DNA from: Phanerochaete sordida
Taxonomy: Eukaryota > Basidiomycota > Agaricomycetes > Polyporales > Phanerochaetaceae
DNA: 64,000 bases
Reading direction: 5' to 3'
NCBI GenBank assembly: GCA_019973155.2
Contig: BPQB01000061.1
Location: 124,001-188,000, forward strand
The position numbers and the translations under genes were made by a program. This document shows, piece by piece, positions 54,150 through 64,000 of the stretch. Numbering within the stretch: position 1 is the first letter of the stretch; each line of letters begins with the position of its first letter. The notes beneath the pieces were generated by a model that was given only the letters and a program-made list of their open reading frames with translations, was not told where the DNA came from and ran no database searches.

Positions 54150-56057
54150 ATGGACAGGCCGCACGAGAGCTTCTTGCCGTACTCATGGCACCAGGTGAGC
54201 TTCCGACCCTGAGCGCAGCGGCTCGTTCTAACCTCCCGCGATCTGCAGTCTCACGACCAAGTGAGTCGCAGCGAGCGTTGCTTTGACCCCCGCTGAGCCC
54301 CGGCCAGGCTACAGTCCTGCTCTATGTGCCGTATGAAACAGAAGGAGATGACCTTGAGGTGCGTATGACTACCGCTACGGCGCTTGCTTGACCACTGAAG
54401 GGCTCGGTGCAGGTGAAGCTTGAGCGTAATTACCTCGTGGCGGGAGTGAAGAGACAGCCGGCCATAGTCAAGGTTAGTCCCGTCTCCTGGTCCCCTCGTC
54501 ATCTGCTCATCTTGGTCAGTTTAGGGTCGCCTATACGGCTCAATAGACGTATCTCATTCGTCGTGGCAACTCGAACCTCGAGCCTCAGCGCGACTCTCAG
54601 CGCGAGAACGGACCACTTCGACAACGTCGACCGCCTCCACGCAGTCGTCTTTTGCCTTGATCTCCGAGCCGGAGATATCGAGTAGCTTTGCCGCTTCACT
54701 CGAGGAAGGCTTCCTGTCAGACCTGGAAGACACATTATCCTCGCCAGCACTGTCCTCTCCTGTTTCTCTCTCCAGCGCAGAAGATGCCAGTGGATTCCCG
54801 CTGCACTCACCACCACGCCGCCGAGGTCGCTTCACCACATCACACCCTGTGTCTCCCCGTATCCCCAGTAATCGAGGGTCCAGCATGGTCTCTTCAGCAT
54901 CTTCCGTGGAATCCCTGCGCAGTGGCGCTAGCCGCTTGCTCACTATTCACCTCGAAAAGGCGGATTCCATGATATGGCCGTCTCTAATAATAGGGCCAGT
55001 CCCAGAAACTGTCTCACTTCCCGATACCTCCCGCTATCCTTGGCCTTCCTTGGGCATAGAGGAAGCACGCTATAACATGGACCCCACGAGCCTGGTCCTC
55101 ATGGCGCTCGATCATTTTGACATACGAGAAGACAGAGAAGAAGCGTTTGAATACTTCATGTGAGTCATGTGTGTCTTTTGCTCACAATCAACGTGTCTGA
55201 TAGCGTTCTGCAGACGGGCTTGGCACCTGGCGCACGTCTCTTCAGCGACTATCCGCCTCGCCACTCACTATGTCCCACCACACTTTGTACCCCCAGAGCT
55301 CCCACACACGCCAGGAGATGCTCCGTCTACTCCGACAAGCTCTTCTTGTGTCCACACACCATCACCGGACGCAACTCCAGTCGCCTCTCATGCATCGGTG
55401 TCTTGCGCCGAACAGACGGTCTCCGACTTGCGAGGCACACTGACATACTATGTCGAGCGCATTGGCGGCAGCGAGAAGCTCGCACTACTGTACCTCGAGG
55501 CAGGCCTTCTCTACCTCGAGGGCTCCGCATCAGGCCTGCTCAGCTCGTCCTACGCGGGTCTGTCCTCGCTCCGCACGCCGACCCTGATGTCCCACCCTGC
55601 GTCGCACGTGTCGTCCCACACGGGCGCGCACCACGACGGCCCCGAGGCGTGGAGCCAGGACCAGGCGCACGCGCGCCGCTTCTTCAACCGCGCGCGCGAC
55701 CTGCACCCGGCGCTCGACGTCCCGCTCCTGCCGACGTCGAACCCGAGTTCGGAGCCGGAGTCGGGCGATAACGGCAGCCCCGTGTTCGACGACGCCGCGC
55801 GGCTGCGCATGCCGGCGGTGAGTGCGCCCAGCGCGGCTGACGAGAAGCCGCGCAGGCGGCGCAGGCGCGAGGCGATGGAGGAGGATCCACTGGCGGCGAG
55901 CATCACCTCAAAGTCGGCGATGGAGGACCCGCTGGGCGGGCATGGAGAGGACAATACGTGGTACTTGTACCTTCCGGGTCTGGTCGGTGCTGGTACTGCC
56001 CTGCTCGTTGTTGGCTTTTTGTCGTTCTCGTCATGGAGAAAGGGACAGGGCACTTGA
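54150..56057 (+). CDS. tail-anchored CS-domain (p23-like) protein
   Basis: Exons 54150-54194, 54249-54260, 54308-54358, 54413-54472, 54525-55159 and 55214-56057 give 548 residues. Residues 1-75 are a CS domain (YSWHQSHDQATVLLYVP, VKLERNYLVAGVKRQ, GRLYGSIDVSHSSWQLEP), a fold that binds Hsp90 or similar clients. A Ser-rich linker follows. The middle has helical, TPR-like segments (EEAFEYFIRAWHLAHVSSAT; EKLALLYLEAGLLYLEG; ARRFFNRARDLHPAL). The end is one membrane segment, LYLPGLVGAGTALLVVGFLS, followed by a short charged tail, so a tail anchor facing the cytosol is likely. The second exon is only 12 bases and is needed to complete the CS core. Confidence 0.8.
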
Positions 56058-56366
56058 TCCCATGGCGTTCGCGATTGTAATATTTTCGGTTGTAACAATA
56101 TCTGCTCGGACTAGGAACATTATTGGAGCTTTTTGCATGATTATTCAATCAACAGCAGGATATTGCAGCGCCGTTGAAGCTATATGAAGCGTGACATGTG
56201 GCGTGATACAGTGTGTGCTCAGGCGAAGATACTGGGCCCACGTGGCCGCCACAAAGGCATGTTCACCATCCGCATCGTGGCCGGTTCTGGCGTCTAACAC
56301 ACTTGGTTCTGACCGCGCGGTTCTGAACCAAATCTCGCCTAGCGAAGAAGGCTGGACACGTACAGA
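56058..56366. other. intergenic
   Basis: 309 bases between two plus-strand genes. AT-rich first part (probable 3' untranslated region); no further feature is seen. Confidence 0.55.
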
Positions 56367-57999
56367 ATGCAGTACCTCGAAGATGTGCGTCTGATTAGGA
56401 TGGAGAGGCAGAATGTGCGCTGACCGTCTCTATAGGACCACCTGAAACTGCTCCTTCATCAAGAGTGGTTAGTCAAAATTGACGGCAAGAAGTCGATTCC
56501 ATATCTTATGGTACGTGTCATCCGTCCGTCGATTGAATGGACAACAAATAATTCCTGCCTAGTAGAAGTTCTACGCGTCTGCGATGGACCAATGCTGCTG
56601 CATCATGATAACAGACACGAAGCAAGTCTGGGGTGAAGGTTGGTCCATGCTTCGTACACGTAATAGTAGACATCTGAACAGAATCGTAGTGCTTTCTAGC
56701 AAAGGGGTTGCACGCAGGTGGCGTGAATGCAATCCTGGACAGTCGCCGGCACTGGACCTATCAGACAACGACGAAGAAGACTGGCGATCGCAAACGCTGG
56801 AACTGCTGACCTCTGCTCACAGCCTAGGGGGCATCATCGACCTCGAATTCGAGATCGAGGAGAAGGCTAGGAACGCGGTATGATCAAATATTGGCTTCTC
56901 ACAAGCCCGCCACTCACTGCCGTAAGATATCATAGGATCTGGCCTTTGTATTAGGAAGCGACGACTTCAAGTGGCGATGGGAGACCTACTCTCTGGGCCC
57001 CAGGGTACGCAGCTTATACCACCGCCACACGCAGTGCAGGGCTGACCGCGCCGCCTCCCACAGGTCTCAGCTGATGTGCTCTCGCAGCACCTCATCCTGC
57101 CGCTCATCAGCGTCACGCACCTGGCGTTCAGCTCCGCAGACCCTGTCAGCGAGCTGTCAGCGGCCGATCTCGAAAAGGTGTGCACGGGCGGCCTGCGCTG
57201 TGATTCGACGGCGCCGCTAACCTTCGTGCCCCTTTTCTGCCGCGCAGGCTATCGATAAGGTTGGACGCACGGCGCGTCGCAGCGTGGACACGCACGTGAG
57301 GCATGCGGTCACGAAGCCTCGCGTCGCGACCGCGCTCCGGCGCATGGCCGCAGTGTACAACTTCGCGAACGCAAACGAATACCGTGAGGCCTCCGCCGCA
57401 CCTCGCCCATTCGCCGATAGCTAAAGTTCACCGTAGCGCCGGTCCATAATGAAGTGTCCGTTCCTGAGCTCAAGCTACCCGTGCTGAAACAGTCTGTGCC
57501 GGCGCCGACAGCGCACAAGGCGCCACCGCCTGCAGAAGGTTCTCACAGGCCGGCCTCTCAGGCGCCTCCGCGTTCCCAGCAGAACGAACCAGCACCGGCA
57601 ACGCCTGCTTCGCCTCAAGTGCTTCCCGACAGCCCTGCGCCTGCTCCCGCTGAAGATGACGACTCCGCGACCGAGCCAGAGGCAGAGCCGGACGACCCAG
57701 CGCCGGCAGCCGCACCTCGGCAGGCCACGGCGCGTCCGAGCCCCAGCCCGCCGCCAGACGCCTCTGGCTCCGGCACCGCGCCGCCGTCGCGCCAGGCCTC
57801 GCCCAGGCCGCAGGCACACGCCGCCGCTGCCGGCAGCGACGACGACGAGGCCCCGCCCGCGCGGCCGAGCAAGAAGACAAAGCGCGTGCAGTCCTCGTCC
57901 GATGACGAGAGCGAGGGCGCGCGGCGCAGGCCTGCCCAGCGCAAGACTGCGTCCCGCGGCGCGAAGCAGCCGCTCAAGCGTGGCGGCCGGCGGTTCTGA
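56367..57999 (+). CDS. XLF/Nej1-like non-homologous end-joining factor
   Basis: Exons 56367-56384, 56436-56510, 56566-56638, 56690-56877, 56936-57004, 57064-57177, 57248-57383 and 57437-57999 give 411 residues. The N-terminal head fits the XLF pattern: a short HQEWLVKIDGKKSIPYLM strand pair, then CIMITDTKQVWGE (the TDLxxxW motif) and VARRWRECN. A helical stalk follows (AADLEKAIDKVGRTARRSVD). The C-terminal 180 residues are disordered, Pro/Ala/Ser-rich, with acidic SDDE patches, and end in a basic PLKRGGRRF. In the family such an end binds Ku (Ku-binding motif). It would align broken DNA ends with ligase IV. Sequence identity in this family is low, so the call rests on pattern and tail. Confidence 0.72.
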
Positions 58000-58550
58000 A
58001 GGCCCGCGCAGGCCAATGGGCTGCTCGCGGGCGTGCTGCTCCCCTCCTTCCTTTTTTCCTTTCCTGTGGACGCTGTGATCGCGATGTCCAGGGCAGTCAC
58101 GGGGTGTGCTTCTGCGTGCGCCTGCTGTAGCATCCGCTTGTTATCGTAGTCTGCCTTCCAATTGGCCGTGCAACGATCTGGCGCTGCCGAAGCCCATCTC
58201 AAGTGCGCCGCGACGCGCGGAGGGCCTGTGTGAGGATATTCAACCGCTAGTGCGCGCTCTGTGCTGTGTGCACGCCCAGCGCACGCCAGTATCTGGCGAG
58301 ATCAGGTACACGAGGGGGCACTCTGGGTTGCTGGCCTCGGGAGAAGCCCTGTCCAGGCGGGGATAACGATCGAAGCCGTCAGATGAATGGGACATTGTCC
58401 GGCACATCATGCCGAGCTCGTTCCTGAGGATTCGGACACGGAGGTAAGAACATAGATTGAGTAATAGTACAAGGGGCGTGCGAAGGCAGCGCGCAGGCTG
58501 CAGGGCTCAGCGTGCGAGCGGACGCGCAGCGCGCAGCGCAGAGCAGGAGG
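58000..58550. other. intergenic between convergent genes
   Basis: 551 bases between the stop codons of the XLF-like gene and the Cys-rich gene. No gene or repeat recognised. Confidence 0.55.
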
Positions 58551-58968
58551 CTAGTAGTGGCGTCCACGGTTCGAGTACGCCCCGAGCTCGGCCTCCTTGC
58601 AGGCGTCGCATTTCTCCTGTATGAGGTTCTGGACACGGATGTAGTCGACGTATATCTGGCAGGCGTGAGCATCGCCGGCGCGCCACAGGGCAGAGCTTAA
58701 AGCTTACCCGGTTGCACTTGCAGGGGTACGTGTCCGCGTGCGCGTGCGCGCTGCTGAGCGCACAGTTAGGCTGGCCACAGTCGAACGTCTCGCCGGTGTG
58801 GTATTGCGGCACGTTGTGCTGCAACGAGCCTCAGTACTGGGCGGGCCGCTCCGCTGGAAACGTTGACCGTACCTGGCATCCCCGATGACGGTTCACGAGG
58901 CTAGAAATTCCAATTAGAATAGGAAGTCGGTGATCGGAGGCTTAGGCTTACAGGACTTGTTGACACAT
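58551..58968 (-). CDS. small Cys-rich protein, unknown function
   Basis: Exons 58968-58952, 58900-58873, 58818-58708 and 58655-58551 join in phase to 86 residues. The pattern is MC at the start, then RGCQH, FDCGQPNC, YPCKC and KCDAC, eight cysteines in all with several His. There is no signal peptide. The spacing (Met-Cys start, CxH-like, DCxxxxC, SSAHxH, terminal CxxC) resembles short Cys/His-rich proteins that I know as common, unnamed products in mushroom-forming fungi; a zinc-binding role is plausible but unproven. The first two exons are 17 and 28 bases, which weakens the 5' end. Confidence 0.55.
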
Positions 58969-60731
58969 TGGAGATCGCGGGGGTTGAAGTGGGCGTAAGG
59001 AGCGGTGTTGAGTAGTTCAGACAGAGCAGTGTCCTTGGAGGATGGAGGTGGCAACGTCGTTCAGGTAGTTCGAGTACCAGCGGGGGGAGACGGGATGTGG
59101 TCGTGCTTTAATAGGCGGGGGCATGTATGAAGGTGTGTGGAGCCCCATGATCCCATTGAGTTGCCTTCACGGAACCATCGATTCGGAACGAAGTCGAAGG
59201 TAGCCGTAAAGCGTCACGAGCCCATCCTGCGGAAGAGACAGACGATCAGCGCACGCTCGCGGACAATACGGTCTCTATGGGTGGTCTCCAGGACAGTCCG
59301 TCAGCTCCTGCGGACGCCAGTGGTAGAACTCGGTCACTCACATAGTGGATGTTCCGCGATAAGGGCTGCATAAGTCTCCGATAGGCAACAAAGGTCCGCA
59401 GCTGTGGCTGAGCACGGGCCAAAGCGTGGTCTTGGAGCAGTACACGGCTGCGCGAAGGTTACAGGGCAGGCATGGCCGACATGGCGGTGAAGGCTGGCGT
59501 CCGTCCGCCAGCCTGTACTCGCCCCATATAAGTGTTCGGAAGCGAGCGGTATAGCCGGCAAAACTCCGTTGGCCTGTAGGCAGGAGGCGGCTTGCGCCGT
59601 TGCGAGATACGGCAGTAAGGCACTGCAGCCCGAAGGTCTGTTCTAGAAGTAGAAATCAGCGACCTATGGGCCGAAAGCAAGCTTTGACCGAGCCGTGCAT
59701 CGTGAAGAATCCCGTACACGATTGGTACGGCGATAGCACTGGCAGCCGCCGTCCGTACACCCTAGCCCATGTGACGCAACGTCGGCATTGACGTTATGAG
59801 AGACAAGCCCTGGCGTCTTGCACCGAGGTGAACCGCTGGTGGATAATGCTAACAATTAAAGAAAATCTCACGCCATGGTCCCTTACGGATTTAATGGGGA
59901 TTCAACGAAGGTATCGGCTTCGCTGATAGATGAACGTCCGGGGACGGTGGGATAGACCTATGTAGAAATTCTAAGAAGGAACGAAGGGCGGTCAACACGG
60001 GCGAAGCGACTTACTTCTATACAAAGACAGCAAACAGAGCCGACACCGGGTGTTGCACGGTTGTCATACTGTACCCTCTTATGTACTAGTACGGCTTGGG
60101 CTCGGACAGGTGATTGGCTCCTAGACCCTGAAGCTTCGTACACGCGATGCATTACGCGCTCAGCGACATTCAGAGCAAGTGGATAGACATGACCCCCGAA
60201 TACTGTTGCATGTGGTGAAGGCACTGGCTGAATGGATTTTGAAGATCATCCTGCCAGCTAGGCGAGTCGGCAGCAGCTCGAGCATACGAAAAGACCAGCG
60301 CGGTACATACAACGGACCGGTGTTCGCAGGGCAGCGAGACCCTTGCAGTTAAGACGTACTGCAGTGTGCTACTGCTAGTTTGAGTTTGGGAAAACGGAGC
60401 CCGATTAGTCGGGTACGCCTCCAATGGCCATCGGAAGGGCCGTGAGCTGGAATTGAAGATGACCGTTTTCAGACAACTTTCTGCGGCAGCTTTTATGAGC
60501 AAGAGACTATGCAGAGAAGCTGCCCTCGAATAGACGTGAAAGGAGGTGTGTAGGGGTCGCTGGACGCAGCTCATCGCGGCCAGCTTCAAGACGAGGTCAG
60601 CGCAGACGCCCAAAGCTGCAAGAAGCCCGCCCTTTGCCGCCGGCAAGAATCTTTGGCGCCTGGCGCTCTCAGTCGATCTCAATCTCTCTCTCCCACTTTC
60701 CCGTTATTCTTACCGAGGCCCACGACGCGGT
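58969..60731. other. intergenic, no supported gene
   Basis: 1.76 kb between divergent genes. Composition is closer to 50% GC than the coding regions, open frames are short and unrelated to known proteins, and no TIR, LTR or RNA gene was recognised. The last 100 bases carry the pyrimidine-rich lead to the helicase start. Confidence 0.5.
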
Positions 60732-63315
60732 ATGGCCCTTGCAGGTGTCGTGAACGCCGTTGCCGGCCCGTCCAACGCATCCTCGAAGGTCAGTTCTGTC
60801 ACTAAACGCGACGCACGCGTACTTACGCGCAGCTATCAGGGCAAGACCAAAGCGAAGAAGCGCTACCTCAAAGCTAAACGAGACAGGCGCAAAAATAAGC
60901 GCAAAACTACTTCTGCGCCATCGCGAAGACCCGCCGGAGAGGAGGGCAGCGGTGCAGACGAAGAGGAAGAGGGAGAGGGAGAAGGAGAGGACGAGGCTGA
61001 GGAGTCTGCCGATGAGCAGCTTGAGGTCATAGAGCAACCTGAGGCTTCGAAGACTGAGCCTGAAAGTACGCGGAGGCCAAAGAAACGTCGCAAGCTCAGC
61101 CCTCCGAAGGAAGAGGAGCCCGAACCGACCGCAGAAGATGCGTCGGACGCAGCGCAGCTAGATGAAGCCCCAGCAGAGCCTCGCAGGTCGCCTACTCCTC
61201 CTGCCGCACTTCCCGCCTTCCCCCTACCCTCGAGACCCGATGCACCATCTAAAGCAACTCTTGCCTTACAAGGCTTAGACAAGGCCATCATAGAGGCGGA
61301 GCTCGTAGACCCGCGGATGACCGTGTCGATTACCTCAGAGTCGGGGGAGGCGGACGTCCCGCTAAGCGAGAAGACAAGGAGGAGATTGAACGAGCTCGGC
61401 ATTACGGAGTTGTTTGCTGGTATGTACGCCAAGCGCTCCATGGGTTGTCCTGCTTGTCTCAGTTGTTCCACAGTACAGACTGCCGTAATACCGTTCTTGA
61501 TGTCAAACCAGAAGCAGCGAAGACTATATCTCCCTCATGATCCGCCTCATGATATCTGTGTCTCCGCTCCTACCGGAAGTGGTAAGACACTAGCGTACGT
61601 GCTACCTATCATCGAAGTGAGCTTAAATTCCGTAAATACTCTGCGAATTTACTGAAGGGAATTTTCAGCTTCTTTCGTCCAGAATTATCACTCGTCTCCG
61701 CGCCCTAGTGGTGCTTCCTACACGAGACCTGGTCACACAAGTGCGTGAGACATTCGAAGCCATGGCCAAAGGGCGTGGCCTGAAGGTATGCACAATTTCG
61801 TACAGGACGTACGGTTTCTCAGTGTGTTCAGATTGGTACTGCGACAGGCCAGCATTCCTTTGCCCACGAGCAATCTCAGCTCGTTGCAGACCGCTCCCTA
61901 AGGTGGTAGTATATACCACGCTTCCCGAGACCTATCGCTGATAGCGCAGTTTCAAGCTTGCAGGGTGGATCCAGCAAGGTCGACATCCTGATATGTACTC
62001 CAGGGCGCCTGATAGATCACCTGAACGGCACGCCGAATTTCTCCCTACAGCACCTCCGGTTCTTGGTATGTGCCGAGCATTCATACTCACCTCCGAGGCT
62101 GACGGAAAGCATAGGTTATCGATGAGGCAGACAGACTGCTGGCCCAGTCCTTCCAGGACTGGCTGGCTCAGGTGCTCGCCGCAACTCGCCCCTCCGAGAC
62201 CCCTGCCGCCGCGGACCTTGCTGACGGAGCAGCACTGAGCAGCGATAACCTCCCGACACCGGACGGTCTGGCTCCTGCATTCCTGCATACACTGCGCAGC
62301 GTCCCGTACGTCCGGTCCGACTACGACGAGCCCCGGGAGACGTCCTGCCAGAAGCTGCTATTTTCGGCGACGCTGACGCGGGACCCGTCCAAGATCGCCG
62401 CCCTCAATCTGCGGGACCCGAAGTACTTCGTCGTCCAGGGCGCCGCGCGCGAGGCGGTGACGCAGGAAGAGGGCGTGCTGGATCTCGTCATGGAGAAGTT
62501 TAGCATGCCCGCGACGCTCGCGGTAAGCCCAGACGCGCCGGTGTGGAGCGCACCACTGACTCCGTGCCGCAGGAACACATGGTCGTGTGCGACGCGGCGC
62601 AGAAGCCGCTCGTGCTCTTCCACCTCGTGCACACGCGCGGCGTGCGCAACGCGCTCGTGTTCACCAAGTCCGCCGAGTCGACGACGCGCCTTGTCCGGCT
62701 CTTCGAGTTCTTCGAGCAGGCGCGCGCGGCTGCCCAGCTGCCGGGCCCCACGGTCGTCCTGCGCGCGTACTCGAGCGACCTCGCGCCGAGCGCGCGGAAG
62801 GAGATCCTGGACAAGTTCAAGAACCAGGAGATACACATGTGCGTGCCCTGTCTCGACCTGCGCTGGCTTCGCGACTGATGTGTCGCGCGCGCCAGCCTCG
62901 TCTGCTCGGATCTCATCTCGCGCGGCATCGACATCAGCCACGTCTCGCACGTCGTGAGCTACGATGCCCCAGTGGACATGCGCAAGTACGTGCATCGTGT
63001 CGGGCGTACCGCCCGCGCGGGGCGCGCCGGCGATGCCTGGACTTTGGTCGAGGAGCAGGAGGTACGTTCACTCGTCTCGTCTCTGGCGTGGACTGCCTTG
63101 CTGACCACGGCTTGCAGGCGCGCTTCTTCAAGAATATGCTCAAGGAGGCGAACCACCTCAACGCGGTCAAGCGTCTGAGGGTGGCGGAGACGGATCTCGC
63201 GCCGCTCACGCCGAGCTACGAGGTCCGTGGTCTTGTACGCGGGCTATTGACGCAGTGCTGACGTCGTTGGTCTCAGAATGCTCTCGCAAAGCTTAAAGAG
63301 GCGTATACACGCTAG
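60732..63315 (+). CDS. DEAD-box ATP-dependent RNA helicase, Dbp6/DDX51 type
   Basis: Nucleolar helicase of 60S ribosomal subunit assembly. Exons 60732-61419, 61474-61616, 61669-61785, 61832-61902, 61975-62065, 62115-62522, 62573-62838, 62896-63061, 63118-63222 and 63277-63315 give 697 residues. A further 51-base intron (60789-60839, GTCAGT...CAG) is possible in the first exon; it keeps frame and would give 680. A basic then acidic N-terminus (about 200 residues) precedes the core: [15 protein letters not shown] (Walker A), [19 protein letters not shown] (DEAD box), FSATLT, SRGID and [10 protein letters not shown]. An insert between the DEAD and SAT motifs and the [13 protein letters not shown] context favour Dbp6/DDX51. 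Confidence 0.9.
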
Positions 63316-63669
63316 GGCATCACCGTCACATGTCGTCTTCGCAGTGCGGTTGTCGGCCGATGCGTCTCCATGAAACAATGACTATGACAATGCTGCAGGA
63401 TTCGCCGCAATTCACGCGTTCGCCTGCTTTCACGCTGTGCATACCTTTGACGAAGCGTCCACCCTGGAACCAGATAGCTCCAGCATCCCGCAGCGCGACG
63501 TTGGGCCTGTCATATGTGCAAGGCATGTTAAATCACTGGTCAAGCGGGCTATCACATTACTCGTACAATGTGCGCGATGATAAAATGTGCGTCGTGCGCT
63601 GATATATATTACGGAGGGAGATTTCGCCGACCAGAACGTACACATCTGCTACCCACCAAGTCCGCTGGA
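63316..63669. other. intergenic between convergent genes
   Basis: 354 bases containing the 3' regions of the helicase and the following minus-strand gene. Nothing else is supported. Confidence 0.6.
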
Positions 63670-64000
63670 CTAAATCTTCCTCTTTGATATCATGTCCTGT
63701 TCAAGGCTAGCTAAGAACGCGTCCGCGTCCTGCACGGCCTTCGCGGGCTGCTGCGCTTTCCCCTTGTCTGAGGCGGCACGGGCTTCCAGCGCAGCGAAAG
63801 GGTCAGACGACGCGCTCGCGACCTTCCGAGCCGGCTTGTCTGGCGGCGGAGGGCCCGGCTCGTCGTCGTCCATCGGCATGCTGAAGACTGGCGTCTCGAA
63901 GTCTCCCGACGGCTCCGGCGTGTTCGCCGTCGACGCCTTCTTCCGCCGCTTCGCCTCGAGCAGCCGTCTCCGCTCCTCGATCTCGCGCTTCCGCTTCTCC
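63670..64000 (-). CDS. 3' end of an unidentified gene, cut by the window edge
   Basis: The minus-strand frame is open from base 64000 to a stop at 63670-63672, giving 109 visible residues. The visible part is charged and disordered: a Lys/Arg/Glu-rich helix (RKREIEERRRLLEAKRRKK), an acidic-Pro segment (DDDEPGPPPPDKP), an Ala-rich region with DPFAALEARAA and the end FLASLEQDMISKRKI. The basic cluster could be a nuclear localisation signal. The N-terminal part lies outside the window, so no family can be named. Confidence 0.65.
   Translation of the reverse strand, partial: EKRKREIEERRRLLEAKRRKKASTANTPEPSGDFETPVFSMPMDDDEPGPPPPDKPARKVASASSDPFAALEARAASDKGKAQQPAKAVQDADAFLASLEQDMISKRKI

Overview
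The window is eukaryotic nuclear DNA from a filamentous basidiomycete, most likely an Agaricomycete such as a wood-decay or polypore-type fungus. The evidence is genes cut by many introns of about 48-70 bases with GT(A/G)CGT- or GTAAGT-like donors and CAG/TAG acceptors, GC-rich third codon positions, an alcohol oxidase of the GMC family, and small gaps between genes. I saw no tRNA, rRNA, transposon or CRISPR array. All exon joins below were worked out by hand from splice motifs, reading phase and family conservation.

Layout. 1-2183: 3' part of an alcohol oxidase. 4.6-10.2 kb: a LysM protein with a Cys-rich N-terminus, actin-related protein 3, RNA polymerase subunit RPB12 and the autophagy scaffold Atg17. 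10.5-11.0 kb: a doubtful small gene. 11.4-15.2 kb: two tandem paralogues of unknown function. 15.5-22.3 kb: a secreted nuclease, a FHA/G-patch protein and a B-type cyclin. 24.0-32.0 kb: an ABCC transporter convergent with a cytochrome b5-acyl-CoA dehydrogenase. 32.9-37.2 kb: a large disordered protein divergent from ERG28. 37.2-40.5 kb: the longest gene-poor stretch. 40.5-50.7 kb: an F-box-like protein, a vacuolar Ca2+/H+ exchanger and the peroxisomal multifunctional beta-oxidation enzyme. 51.2-53.8 kb: a metallo-beta-lactamase-fold protein, the MoaD-type sulfur carrier and thiamine pyrophosphokinase. 54.1-58.0 kb: a tail-anchored CS-domain protein and an XLF/Nej1-like end-joining factor. 58.5-64.0 kb: a small Cys-rich protein, a Dbp6-type DEAD-box helicase and the 3' end of an unidentified gene.

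No single pathway ties the window together. The nearest thing to a theme is peroxisomal lipid and alcohol oxidation: the acyl-CoA dehydrogenase and the multifunctional enzyme both end in PTS1-like tripeptides, and alcohol oxidase is usually peroxisomal. They are not adjacent, so I do not call this a cluster. The unusual material lies in gene structure (two GC-AG introns with the same GCACGT donor, and micro-exons of 8-13 bases), in the tandem paralogues with a shared promoter palindrome, and in a few domain combinations. I found no convincing new multi-gene system.
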